Positions 1 through 9,502 of a DNA stretch of 64,000 nucleotides are shown one piece after another. The notes beneath the pieces are model-generated. The model was not told the origin of the DNA, did no database searches, and saw nothing but the letters and a program-made list of their open reading frames with translations. The position numbers were made by a program, and so were the translations under genes. Numbering within the stretch: the stretch's first letter is position 1; each line of letters opens with the position of its first letter. The DNA is from Campylobacter concisus (GTDB lineage: Bacteria > Campylobacterota > Campylobacteria > Campylobacterales > Campylobacteraceae), in assembly GCF_003048405.1 (NCBI RefSeq), contig NZ_PIQS01000004.1, forward strand, positions 1-64,000, written 5' to 3'.

Positions 1-182
1 GAACAACGATAAAAAGAAAAGGCTTTATTAACCAATGAAGTTAAAGGTGGTTTCTCGTTTCGTGAGCTGGAATTATATACGAGCAATACTTAAAGATAGT
101 TGAAATATTTAGGGAATTTTAGAAAAATTTGTTTGTCACTTTAAAATTTTAAAGTATGTATTTTTATTATAGGTTTAAGGGT

Positions 183-884
183 TTAGTTTATATATGCGTA
201 TCCACTTCTTTTTTCTATATTTATAGAGGCTACATTGTTATTTTTATCTGTTAAAACTATCTTGCAATTGCCTTTCAATAGTCTTGAATAAGGCCTTTTT
301 GCTCCTTTATTGTTAGTAACACTTACCACTCTCATAGGCCTACCTAATTCGTCAAAATCAATGGTTTGCATTTTGCCTTTTCCGCAACTACCGACAAATT
401 TAACTGATTTTATGCCATATTTTTTCTCGATATTTAAATCTGTATTAATTTTATTGCAATAGGACTGAGGAATGCCTCTCCAGCCCGCACTTAAGAATTT
501 GTTTGATTTTTGTGTATCGATGGCAACCTCTTCTTTGGAATTTAAGTTACCACTAAATTTATTACCACTACCTCTTTTATCATAGAAAATACTATACTTC
601 CAAGATTTAACCCCAGGCTCATCTACAGAGCACTCTTGCAAACTAGTGTCATTAATAGCTATCCCCCATCTCATTTTAAACCAAAATTTTTCATTTTCTG
701 AATGTACAAATTTATCATCTTGCATGGCAAGGTGCTGGGCGTACCTTATATGCGTTAGCATCTGTGTAGCTGCCTCTCTAGCTCCATTTATTTCTAGCCT
801 TGGTATGATCATTGCTGCAAGTATGCCAACGGCAATGATTACAAATATAAGCTCTATTACAGTAAAACCCTTATTTTTATGCAT
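183..884 (-). CDS. Type II/IV pseudopilin-like protein
   Basis: Residues 6-11 read GFTVIE, the prepilin peptidase recognition site with Gly at -1, Phe at +1 and Glu at +5, followed by a hydrophobic segment to about residue 29. It should be processed by a prepilin peptidase and assembled in a pilus or pseudopilus at the inner membrane. The 233-residue length with a polar body and several cysteines resembles minor pseudopilins. It is the last gene of a leftward operon and its start codon directly abuts the stop of the GT39-like gene. The exact pilus system is not shown by the sequence. Confidence 0.8.
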   Translation of the reverse strand: MHKNKGFTVIELIFVIIAVGILAAMIIPRLEINGAREAATQMLTHIRYAQHLAMQDDKFVHSENEKFWFKMRWGIAINDTSLQECSVDEPGVKSWKYSIFYDKRGSGNKFSGNLNSKEEVAIDTQKSNKFLSAGWRGIPQSYCNKINTDLNIEKKYGIKSVKFVGSCGKGKMQTIDFDELGRPMRVVSVTNNKGAKRPYSRLLKGNCKIVLTDKNNNVASINIEKRSGYAYIN

Positions 885-2102
885 CTACCTGCCTCTTACG
901 TCAAAATTTGCAATTACTTTTCCCATTTTTTCTATGCAAAATTTTGATTTTCCATCTAGATCGGCGCTTACTAATAAATTTTTAGACTCATCTCTTACAT
1001 CTATACCATAAAATTTAAGTCTTAATGCAAGCTTTTTATTATCAGTGCATAAATCCTTAATTTTCGCTTCTTTTAATTTAGCAGCAAGCTCTTTTACAAC
1101 ATCAAATTTATAGACAAAATGCTTTGTTGGGTTATCTAAAAATAGGTAAAAAATTTGATTAAATACGATCATCGACCAGTTTAAGGCTAAAAAAAGCATC
1201 ACTAAGGTCGTGCAAATTTTATAGCCTTTTCTAAATTTTGGCAATCTTACACGATACGAATTAAAAAATACTCTTACCATAAGTGGCGTTGCGATCACGC
1301 AAAATGGTAAGAACTGCTCAAGCTCCAGCCTTTGGCGCACTGAGACTATCATACAAAAGCAAAATGAGCAAATCGCAATAAACCATAAAAGATCTTTTTT
1401 CTCTTTTACCCAAATTCTATAAATCGTATAGACAAAAAAGATAAAAATAAACGGCGAAAAAACAGCGGCAAAGATACCAAAAGTATCGATAAAGTGCCCA
1501 CTTGGCCTACCATTTGTATCAAAACCAAAAAAGTAAAGTGTTAGCAAAAACAAAATAGCACTTAGCCAAGCAAGCGGAGGCCTTCTTTTATAAAGTGAAA
1601 ATATAAAAAATCCTGCGTAAAATATCAAAAAATCGCCATCTATAAAAAAAGAAAGGCAAAAAAATGCTACAAATAAAATTTTATTTTTAATATGAAAAAA
1701 GTATATACATAGGAGCGCCAGCATAACGCAAAGCCCAGCATTATTGACGATAAGAGCTGAAGCTATAGTGCCAGGAAGTAAGATAAAAAGCAATACCGCA
1801 ATAAGTCTATCAAACTCCAATTTAATGTAAAATTTGCTTATCTTATACATTAAAACGACACTTATTACATGAAAAGCGATCATCACGGATCTTAAAGCAA
1901 GATCTGTTTGACCAAAAATTTGAACACTTAAGTTTAAAACATGGCTAAGAAAATTTTGTTTATTAAAAAAAATTTCAGCTTCACTGTAACTTATGCTAAG
2001 AGAATTTGCCGTATAAAGTAAAAATATACAATCAATCAAACATATCAAAAATACGCTAAAGGCGACGTGATGTCCAACAAATTCTCTAAATTTATCTAGC
2101 AA
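885..2102 (-). CDS. Polytopic membrane protein, GT39/ArnT-like
   Basis: The 405-residue protein has about nine to ten hydrophobic segments between residues 13 and 325 and a short polar C-terminal domain. The arrangement, with a first transmembrane helix followed by a loop containing SYSEAEIFF, resembles dolichyl-phosphate mannosyltransferase-type (GT39) membrane proteins, where an acidic loop residue is catalytic. This assignment is by overall shape and remembered epsilonproteobacterial relatives, so the substrate is unknown. It lies 9 bases downstream of the phosphoribosyltransferase gene and is probably cotranscribed with it. Confidence 0.55.
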   Translation of the reverse strand: MLDKFREFVGHHVAFSVFLICLIDCIFLLYTANSLSISYSEAEIFFNKQNFLSHVLNLSVQIFGQTDLALRSVMIAFHVISVVLMYKISKFYIKLEFDRLIAVLLFILLPGTIASALIVNNAGLCVMLALLCIYFFHIKNKILFVAFFCLSFFIDGDFLIFYAGFFIFSLYKRRPPLAWLSAILFLLTLYFFGFDTNGRPSGHFIDTFGIFAAVFSPFIFIFFVYTIYRIWVKEKKDLLWFIAICSFCFCMIVSVRQRLELEQFLPFCVIATPLMVRVFFNSYRVRLPKFRKGYKICTTLVMLFLALNWSMIVFNQIFYLFLDNPTKHFVYKFDVVKELAAKLKEAKIKDLCTDNKKLALRLKFYGIDVRDESKNLLVSADLDGKSKFCIEKMGKVIANFDVRGR

Positions 2103-2111
2103 AAATTTTCC

Positions 2112-2552
2112 TTAAATATGTATATCCCAAAAAAACTCAATCCAATCGTGAGCCTCTTTTACCTTAAATTCTGGCAAAAGCAGAGCCTTCTCTTTATAAA
2201 AGACGGTCGCTATTTTTATATCTAAATTTGGATAACGTTTAAGCAGCTCTCTTTTTATCTCGACCATGCTCTCTCCACTATCGATGATGTCATCGACGAG
2301 CAAAATTTTAGTGTATTTGCTAAGATCTGGCACGTTAAAGATATTAATCGTATCAAGCTTATTTGTATCTTCATAATGGATAGAATTTAGGGTAAATAAA
2401 TTTCTATTATTAAGCGCAACAGCTAGCGAGTGGCCAAGCGTTAGACCGCCTCTTGCCACAGCTAGTATCACATCTGGATCAAACTCATCTTTTATCTGTT
2501 TTGCCATCTTTTTAGTATCAACAGCAAATTCATCGTAGCTATAAAATATCAT
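2112..2552 (-). CDS. Purine phosphoribosyltransferase (Gpt/xanthine type)
   Basis: Residues 83-95 carry the PRPP-binding signature ILLVDDIIDSGES, and ARGG at residues 33-36 is the usual PPi loop of type I phosphoribosyltransferases. It should join hypoxanthine, guanine or xanthine to PRPP in the cytoplasm. At 146 residues it matches compact Gpt-like enzymes. It sits 12 bases downstream of a purine permease, which supports purine salvage as its role. The base preference cannot be read from the sequence. Confidence 0.82.
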   Translation of the reverse strand: MIFYSYDEFAVDTKKMAKQIKDEFDPDVILAVARGGLTLGHSLAVALNNRNLFTLNSIHYEDTNKLDTINIFNVPDLSKYTKILLVDDIIDSGESMVEIKRELLKRYPNLDIKIATVFYKEKALLLPEFKVKEAHDWIEFFWDIHI

Positions 2553-2564
2553 CTTTCATCCTTA

Positions 2565-3857
2565 TCAATGCACTAAAAATACGATAAAACTAATGAGCGC
2601 TAGCACGACTACGCCTAAATTTATATCGCTAAATTCTCTCTTTATGAGTTTAACTATGACGTATGACATAAAACCAAATGCAAGGCCGTTTGTGATCGAG
2701 TAAGTAAGCGGAATGAGCACAACTATAAAAAATGTCGCAACTGCAATGGCTGGATCTTTAAAATTTATACTAGCAAGCTCAGCAAACATAAGCACGCCAA
2801 CCATTACAAGGATCGGATAGATGGCATTGCCAGGGATAGCTTTAAAAAGCGGCAACATAAAGAGTGTAAGTATAAACAAAAGTCCGCAAAATACAGCCGT
2901 TAGACCGGTTCTACCGCCCTCTTCTACACCACTAGCACTCTCTACAAACGATGTAGTCGTACTTACACCTACAAGTGAGCCAGCCGCCGTAGCAATAGCG
3001 TCGGCTTCAAGAGTTTTTTCAAGTTTTACGACGCCATCTTTTTTGTTTTCATCAAAAATTCCAGCCCTCGTGCCTACACCAGCTAGCGTGCCTATAGAGT
3101 CAAAAAGATCGGTCACAAAAAATGTGATAACAACTGGAAGCAATGCTAGACTAAGCGCACCTTTTATATCAAGCTCTAAAAATATCGGAGAGATAGAAGC
3201 CGGAGTTGAGAAAATTTCTGTTGGATGAGGAGCGATACCAAGCACCCAAGCTATCACTGAAGTAGCAAGCACAGCTAGGATAAACGCGCCCTTTATCTTC
3301 CACGCCCAAAAGCAAATAACTAAAAATAATCCCAAAACACCAAGAAGTACGTTTGGATCTTTGAAATTTCCTATGCCAACCAAAACTGCGTCGCTATTTA
3401 CGATAAAGCCCATTTGTTGAAATGCCACAAAGCTGATAAAGGTGCCTATGCCAGCGCTTATCGCTCTTCTTAGATCAAGCGGGATAGATCTTATTATCCA
3501 CATTCTAAAATTTGTAAAAGACAAGACGACAAATATTACGCCGCTTAAGAAAACAACGCCAAGAGCCGTTTGCCAAGGTACTTTCATGCCGATGCAAAGA
3601 CCAAATGTAAAATAAGCATTAAGCCCCATGCCAACGCTCATCGCAACTGGCGTGTTCGCCCAAAGACCATTTAATACAGTAGAAAATATGGTAATTAGCG
3701 CTGTTGCAGTGATGAGTGCCTCATAAGGCATGCCAGTTTTGCTCATAATGATCGCATTTACCGGCACAATATACATCATCGCTAAAAACGTCGTAAGTCC
3801 CGCTCCAAATTCCTGCTTCACACTTGTTTTATTTTGTGCTAAGTCAAAAAATTTCAC
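2565..3857 (-). CDS. NCS2-family purine permease (AzgA-like)
   Basis: A 430-residue inner-membrane transporter with about 12-14 hydrophobic segments. The N-terminal SVKQEFGAGLTTFLAMMYI and the internal VGMGLNAYF and DLFDSIGTLAGVG stretches are typical of the AzgA/GhxP-type hypoxanthine-guanine-adenine permeases. It probably imports purine bases with protons. It is placed between mqnE and a phosphoribosyltransferase with 12-base gaps, implying one transcript that links purine uptake and salvage. Confidence 0.9.
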   Translation of the reverse strand: MKFFDLAQNKTSVKQEFGAGLTTFLAMMYIVPVNAIIMSKTGMPYEALITATALITIFSTVLNGLWANTPVAMSVGMGLNAYFTFGLCIGMKVPWQTALGVVFLSGVIFVVLSFTNFRMWIIRSIPLDLRRAISAGIGTFISFVAFQQMGFIVNSDAVLVGIGNFKDPNVLLGVLGLFLVICFWAWKIKGAFILAVLATSVIAWVLGIAPHPTEIFSTPASISPIFLELDIKGALSLALLPVVITFFVTDLFDSIGTLAGVGTRAGIFDENKKDGVVKLEKTLEADAIATAAGSLVGVSTTTSFVESASGVEEGGRTGLTAVFCGLLFILTLFMLPLFKAIPGNAIYPILVMVGVLMFAELASINFKDPAIAVATFFIVVLIPLTYSITNGLAFGFMSYVIVKLIKREFSDINLGVVVLALISFIVFLVH

Positions 3858-3869
3858 CCCAAGCTCCTT

Positions 3870-4931
3870 TTAGTAAATTTTAAGTTCGTTATATAAGCTA
3901 TCACGCTCAACCGGCGTAAAACCAGATGTTTTAATAAGATCGCAAAATGTCTTTAGTGTAACGCCATTTGCGCTATTTGCGCCAGCTGCACTTTGGATGC
4001 TCTCTTTTTCTATCGTGCCATCAAGATCATCAGCGCCAAATTCCTGAGCGATCATCGCTAAATTTAGCGTCGAAGTGGCCCAGTAAGCTTTGATATGTGG
4101 AACATTATCTAGCACAAGACGTGAGATCGCCAGAGTCTTTAAAATTTCAGCTGATCCTAGAAATTTCACATCTTTTAGGTAGTTATTTTCTCTTTGATAA
4201 ACTAGCGGTATAAATGCGTTAAAACCGCCAGTTTCATCCTGCAAATCCCTGATCCTTAGCATGTGATCGATCCTGTTATCGCGGCTTTCTATGTGACCAA
4301 AAAGCATCGTTGCATTGCTCTGCTTGCCTTTATCGTGCCACATTTTATGGATCTTTAGCCAGTTTTCGCTACTTACTTTGCCTTTGCAAATTTTAGCCCT
4401 GACCTCTTCATCAAAAATTTCAGCCCCGCCGCCTGGCATGCTATCGACGCCGTATTCGAGCATCTTCTCTATCACCTCATCATAGCTTAAGCCGTAATGT
4501 CTTGATAAAAAGTCGATCTCAGCTGCCGTCATCGCTTTTACATGAAGCTCTGGATGGGCTGCCTTTATCTTTTTAAAAATTTCTAAGTACCACTGCCAGC
4601 CACTTTTTGCGTTGTGAGCTGATACGATGTGTATCTCTTTTACTCCGTGACTCACGCTCTCATCAACGATCTTTAAAATTTCTTCGTGGCTCATTAAGTA
4701 TGGATTTGGATTTTTTCTGTGAGCCGAAAATGCGCAAAATTTACAGATATCAGCACATATATTTGTTGGATTGATATGGCGATTTACATTAAAAAAGACC
4801 TTGTTGCCATGCAGTTTTCTACGTTTTTTATCGGCAAATTTAGCCAAGGTAAAAAGATCAAGCTCATAAAGTGAAAAAGCCTCTTGCTTGCTTAATCTCT
4901 CGCCACTTTCTAGTTTTTGTAATAGATTCAT
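3870..4931 (-). CDS. mqnE: Aminofutalosine synthase MqnE
   Basis: A radical SAM enzyme of the futalosine menaquinone pathway that converts the chorismate-derived enol ether and SAM to aminofutalosine. The cluster-binding cysteines C59, C63 and C66 form CADICKFC, the Cx3Cx2C motif, within NPTNICADICKFC, which is typical of MqnE rather than MqnC. The 353-residue length fits. It is the first gene of a leftward operon with a purine permease and a purine phosphoribosyltransferase. Downstream steps of this pathway release a purine base, so the grouping makes metabolic sense (inference). Confidence 0.9.
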   Translation of the reverse strand: MNLLQKLESGERLSKQEAFSLYELDLFTLAKFADKKRRKLHGNKVFFNVNRHINPTNICADICKFCAFSAHRKNPNPYLMSHEEILKIVDESVSHGVKEIHIVSAHNAKSGWQWYLEIFKKIKAAHPELHVKAMTAAEIDFLSRHYGLSYDEVIEKMLEYGVDSMPGGGAEIFDEEVRAKICKGKVSSENWLKIHKMWHDKGKQSNATMLFGHIESRDNRIDHMLRIRDLQDETGGFNAFIPLVYQRENNYLKDVKFLGSAEILKTLAISRLVLDNVPHIKAYWATSTLNLAMIAQEFGADDLDGTIEKESIQSAAGANSANGVTLKTFCDLIKTSGFTPVERDSLYNELKIY

Positions 4932-5044
4932 TATCTTTATCGTCCTAAAGCTGAACTTAAGGCTTTATTATAAGCAAATAAAGCTTTGTTTTTGCAAAAA
5001 TTATGTAACATTTGCCAAGATATTTTTAACAATGGAAACATTAA

Positions 5045-7540
5045 ATGCTGTCTGATAAAAGTACCAAAAATAGCAACAATTATTTAAAAATCAAAGAGAA
5101 ATTTCTTGATTTTAAGGCAAATTTGCCAAAACATTTTCAAAAAAATCAAGGCAGAAATTTCACAAATTTCTTAGCCAAAGAGTATGATGATTTTATAAAA
5201 TCTTATTTAAATGAAACTATGCGAGAATTTTTTGATGAGTTTGTGCCACAAAATGACAGCTTTGCTTTTAGCGTTCTAGCCACTGGCAAATACGCTCAAA
5301 CGTTACTTAGTGCAAATAGTGAGCTTGAAATTTTGCTAGTTTATAAAAATTTAAAGGGCTATAACATAAAGAATTTCTTAAAAGAATTTAGCGAAATTTT
5401 AAGTAGCTCTGGAATAAATTTTTATATAAAAAGTGTTGAAATAGATGAAATTTTTACAAATTACAAAGACGATCTCAAATTTAAAAGCGAAACATCGCAA
5501 GTCCGATATATCTGTGGTTCAAAAAGTCTCTACCGCTTAGTAAAAAGCGAGATCGTAAAATTAAAAGAATTTGATAAAAAAGCCTTTTTAAACTACCATT
5601 TAAAGGCGTTTTTGCCATTTTCTAGTATAAGCTACTTGGCACAAGAGCCAAATTTAAAAAGTGGCTTTGGCGGGATAGATGAAATTTATCACCTAAACTG
5701 CATACTAAACTGCCTAGATAGCGACGTTTCGGTTAGATCACAAGCCCTAAAAGTGATGAATGAAAAAGAGATCGCTAGTTTTAACCTAAATGTGGACTTT
5801 TTACTAAGCCTACTAACCACCTTAAATTTAACGCAAAATTCTGATACTTTTAGCGCTTCAAGCGTTGAAATCACGACAAATTTCATGCAGACAAAGTCCA
5901 AAAAACTCCAAGACAACGAGAGCGTTATCAGCCAAAAAATGCTAAGCTCGATGAATAATGTTGCTATTTATTCAAGGTTTATCGTCGCTTCTCTTTGCAG
6001 GCCATTTTTCAAAAGCGAGCTAAGTTTTGAGCAGAGAAAATTTGCTAGGCTAAAAAATGGCTTTTACGAAGTAAATGGCGTCATCTACGTGCCACTTCAC
6101 AAAAAGCCAGCCCTTATCGAAGATCTCATAAAAGAGCTTTTAGAGCTAAAAGATGTGGACTATAAATTTGATATAAGTGCTATCTTTTACATCAAGCGAG
6201 CCATCATCACAAAAAGTGGCTTAGAGCACGCTATAAGCGAGTTTAAGAAGATATTTTTAAGAGAAAATTCCTACGCTATTTTAAAGTCCTTACTCGATGC
6301 GCAGATGATACAAATTTTGATAAAACCCATGGAGCACATCAGCCAGCTAGCTCAGTATGACGGCTATCACGAATTTACGGTTGATGAGCATAGTATTTTA
6401 AGTGTAAAATTTCTTGAAAATATAAAAGATAAATTCATAAAAAATCTCTACACCGAGCTTTGCTTGGAGGGCAAGACGATGCTAAAGATTGTGACCTTAA
6501 TGCACGACGTTGGCAAGGGGCTTGGTAAAGACCACGCAAATATCGGCGCAAATATCTTTAGAGCCTATGCAAACAAGCTAAATTTAAGCCAAAAAGCCGT
6601 AAATATTGGTGTTACGCTCGTAAAATACCACACCCTAATGAGCAACGTCTCAAACAGAGAGGACATTTATTCGCAACGCGTTATATTTGCTTTTATCTCA
6701 AAGCTTGGCGACAAGCAGGTTTTAAAACTACTTTACATCCTTAGCTACTGCGTGATAAACGCGACAAATGAGAGACTTTATAACGCCTATACTGCAAAGC
6801 TTTTAAGGGAACTTTATGAAATTTCTCTTAGTGCATTTAGCGATGAAAATTTACTTGATGAAGCGACAAGGCGCGTAAAAAAAGAGCAGTCTATAAAACG
6901 AAATAGTGAGTTTTTGGCGCTTGAATCAAGCCTGCAAGAGAAAATTTTTAAAATCACATCAAATCTTGTCTTTATAAAATATAGCGCGAGCGAGATCATA
7001 AATTTAAGCAAAGTGGCTGATAGCCTAAACGAAACCGAAATTTTCATAAACAATACTAAAAATTTAAGCATTCAAATTTATACAAACAAGAGCCTAAATT
7101 TAAGCGCCCTGCTCTATGAATTTGCCAAATTTGACCTTGCATACATGGAAATTTTTGAGCTATTTGAGAAGAAATTTTATATCAGGCTTGATTTTAACCA
7201 AAATGTTAAAAAAGAGGAGCTTGAAATTACTAAAAATTTAGCTCTAAAATCCTTAAATAGCGAGGTTTTAAAAGAGCCTTTGAAACCAAACATTAACAAA
7301 GATGAGATAAACTTCGAGCTAAATCACTCAAAAGATTACGCCAAACTTAGTATCAACGCAAAAGATCAGCGCGGGCTAATGGCTTATGTGATGAGTGTTT
7401 TTGACAGGCTTCATTTTCAAGTCACGAGTGCTAGAATTCAGACGGTTAAAAATAGAACGAGAAATCTCTTTTTGATCGAGAAAAACGAGCGACTTGAGAG
7501 CAAAGGCGAAGAGATATTAAATTTATTAATAAGCGAGTAA
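5045..7540 (+). CDS. GlnD-like protein: degenerate nucleotidyltransferase, HD and ACT domains
   Basis: An 831-residue protein laid out like PII uridylyltransferases. The nucleotidyltransferase-like segment is near residues 70-100, an EPNLK..GG element near 200, an HD motif MHDVGKG near 485-491, and a C-terminal ACT domain from about residue 760. The nucleotidyltransferase motif reads GKYAQTLLSANSELEILLV where active enzymes have GYGRGEL..SDIDLL, so both catalytic aspartates are replaced by Glu. Only one ACT domain is clear. The HD hydrolase may therefore be the working part. The glmS start codon follows after 3 bases. Confidence 0.72.
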   Translation: MLSDKSTKNSNNYLKIKEKFLDFKANLPKHFQKNQGRNFTNFLAKEYDDFIKSYLNETMREFFDEFVPQNDSFAFSVLATGKYAQTLLSANSELEILLVYKNLKGYNIKNFLKEFSEILSSSGINFYIKSVEIDEIFTNYKDDLKFKSETSQVRYICGSKSLYRLVKSEIVKLKEFDKKAFLNYHLKAFLPFSSISYLAQEPNLKSGFGGIDEIYHLNCILNCLDSDVSVRSQALKVMNEKEIASFNLNVDFLLSLLTTLNLTQNSDTFSASSVEITTNFMQTKSKKLQDNESVISQKMLSSMNNVAIYSRFIVASLCRPFFKSELSFEQRKFARLKNGFYEVNGVIYVPLHKKPALIEDLIKELLELKDVDYKFDISAIFYIKRAIITKSGLEHAISEFKKIFLRENSYAILKSLLDAQMIQILIKPMEHISQLAQYDGYHEFTVDEHSILSVKFLENIKDKFIKNLYTELCLEGKTMLKIVTLMHDVGKGLGKDHANIGANIFRAYANKLNLSQKAVNIGVTLVKYHTLMSNVSNREDIYSQRVIFAFISKLGDKQVLKLLYILSYCVINATNERLYNAYTAKLLRELYEISLSAFSDENLLDEATRRVKKEQSIKRNSEFLALESSLQEKIFKITSNLVFIKYSASEIINLSKVADSLNETEIFINNTKNLSIQIYTNKSLNLSALLYEFAKFDLAYMEIFELFEKKFYIRLDFNQNVKKEELEITKNLALKSLNSEVLKEPLKPNINKDEINFELNHSKDYAKLSINAKDQRGLMAYVMSVFDRLHFQVTSARIQTVKNRTRNLFLIEKNERLESKGEEILNLLISE

Positions 7541-7543
7541 AAC

Positions 7544-9355
7544 ATGTGTGGAATCGTAGGATACATCGGAGATAAAGAGAAAAAAGAGGTCATTTTAAGC
7601 GGTCTAAAAGAGCTTGAGTATCGCGGATACGACAGCGCTGGCATGGCTGTGATGAGTGATGGCAAGATCGACTTTTTTAAGGCGGTCGGCAAGCTTGAAA
7701 ATTTAGCCCTAAAGACAAAGGACTTTACATCAACTGGCTTTGGTGTGGCGATAGGTCACACACGCTGGGCGACGCATGGCAAACCAACTGAGATAAACGC
7801 TCACCCGCACCTTGGCGAGCACTCATTTGTCGTTCACAATGGCATCATCGAAAACTACAAAGAGCTTAAAGATGAGCTTGAAGCAAAGGGCGTGAAATTT
7901 GTCAGCCAAACCGATACTGAGGTGATCGTGCATCTTTTTGAAGAAATTTTAAAAGAGAAAAAAGACCCATTTAAAGCTTACGAGGCGACTATCGCAAAGC
8001 TAAGAGGCGCATATGCGACGCTACTTATCACTAAAACTGCACCTGATAAGATATTTTTCGCAAAAGATGCCGCTCCTATGGCGATAGGCAAAAGCGACAA
8101 AAAAGAGCTATATTTTGCCTCATCAGATGCCCCACTTATCGGTAACGCAACCGAAGTTGCCTACTTAGATGATAACAACTACGGCTACGTGAGCTTAGAT
8201 GAGATAGCTGTTTTTAAACACGGCAAAAAAGCTAGCATAACATTTAACGCACTGCCGAAAGATAAGAGCTATGCCCAAAAAGAGGGTTATACATTTTTTA
8301 TGGAGAAAGAAATTTACGAGCAAGGCGCAGTCGTGTCTGAAACCATCATGGGTAGAGTTAAAAACCACAAAGTCACCCTTGAAAATTTAGACGATGAATA
8401 TCTAAAAGGCATCGATGATGTCGTGCTTTGTGCGTGCGGTACGAGCTACCATGCAGCGCTAACCGCAAGCTATCTCTTTGAAAGGCTTGCCAAAGTTAGA
8501 ACAAAGGTTGAAGTAGCAAGCGAATTTAGATATAGAAAGCCTTATCTAAACAAAAACTCACTCTTCATCGTCATCTCGCAAAGTGGCGAGACAGCCGACA
8601 CTCTTGAAGCACTTAGGATAGCTAAAGAGGCTGGGCTTAGAACGCTTGCGATTTGCAACGTCGATAACTCATCTATCGTTAGACTAGCTGACAATACGCT
8701 TCTAACTCGTGCTGGCATCGAAAAAGGTGTGGCGAGCACAAAAGCTTTCGCAACGCAAATCATCGTGCTTTGGATGCTTGTGCTTCAAATGGCGGCAGCA
8801 AAAGAGTCTGTCAGCAAAAAAGAGCTTGATCACGAGATCAAAACGCTTCTTCACATCCCACAAATTTTAAATATCAATAACTCTCTTCAAGAGAAGCTTC
8901 ATCGCCTAAGCAAGCATTATTTGCACGGTCATGGCTTCTTCTTTATCGGTAGAGATATCTTCTATCCGCTAGCACTTGAAGGTGCGCTAAAGCTTAAAGA
9001 GATTTCATATCTTCACGCCGAGGGCTATCCATCAGGCGAGATGAAGCACGGCCCTATCGCACTTGCAGATGAGAAGCTATTTACCATAGCGCTTATGCCT
9101 CAAAATTTACTCTATGAAAAGACAAAGAGCAATGTAGAAGAGCTTGCCGCAAGAGATGCTTACATCCTAGCTATAAGTCCACTTGAGTTTGAGCTAAGCG
9201 ATGACTACGTAAAAACAAGCGCGCAAGATCACTATATGAGCGAATTTTTCGAGATGATGCTTGTACTTCAGCTACTTGCTCTTGAAATTTCTGTTAGACT
9301 TGGCAACAACGTCGATATGCCAAGGAACCTCGCAAAAAGCGTAACTGTCGAATAA
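7544..9355 (+). CDS. glmS: Glutamine--fructose-6-phosphate aminotransferase GlmS
   Basis: It makes glucosamine-6-phosphate from fructose-6-phosphate and glutamine, the entry to cell-wall and LPS amino sugars. Cys2 in MCGIVGYIG is the glutaminase nucleophile. TRWATHG and the two SIS domains (with CGTSYHA and SQSGETADT) are present, and the protein ends in LAKSVTVE, as the family does. The 603-residue length is normal. It is probably translated from the same message as the upstream GlnD-like gene. Confidence 0.97.
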   Translation: MCGIVGYIGDKEKKEVILSGLKELEYRGYDSAGMAVMSDGKIDFFKAVGKLENLALKTKDFTSTGFGVAIGHTRWATHGKPTEINAHPHLGEHSFVVHNGIIENYKELKDELEAKGVKFVSQTDTEVIVHLFEEILKEKKDPFKAYEATIAKLRGAYATLLITKTAPDKIFFAKDAAPMAIGKSDKKELYFASSDAPLIGNATEVAYLDDNNYGYVSLDEIAVFKHGKKASITFNALPKDKSYAQKEGYTFFMEKEIYEQGAVVSETIMGRVKNHKVTLENLDDEYLKGIDDVVLCACGTSYHAALTASYLFERLAKVRTKVEVASEFRYRKPYLNKNSLFIVISQSGETADTLEALRIAKEAGLRTLAICNVDNSSIVRLADNTLLTRAGIEKGVASTKAFATQIIVLWMLVLQMAAAKESVSKKELDHEIKTLLHIPQILNINNSLQEKLHRLSKHYLHGHGFFFIGRDIFYPLALEGALKLKEISYLHAEGYPSGEMKHGPIALADEKLFTIALMPQNLLYEKTKSNVEELAARDAYILAISPLEFELSDDYVKTSAQDHYMSEFFEMMLVLQLLALEISVRLGNNVDMPRNLAKSVTVE

Positions 9356-9502
9356 CTCGTGTGGCTGGCATCTTGCTGGCTACTTAAATTTTTATAAAAG
9401 TAGTTTTGCATTATGCTACTAAACATAAATCTTATATTAATATTTTTATAATATTTGCTTATATATAATATTAAAAAACCAACTTAAATATTAAGGATAA
9501 AA

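Noticed and set aside
1..182. Gene fragment at the left edge
   Set aside because: A frame from 13 to 93 ends TNEVKGGFSFRELELYTSNT, but a stop at 10-12 precedes it and there is no start or ribosome-binding site, so it is too short to support.
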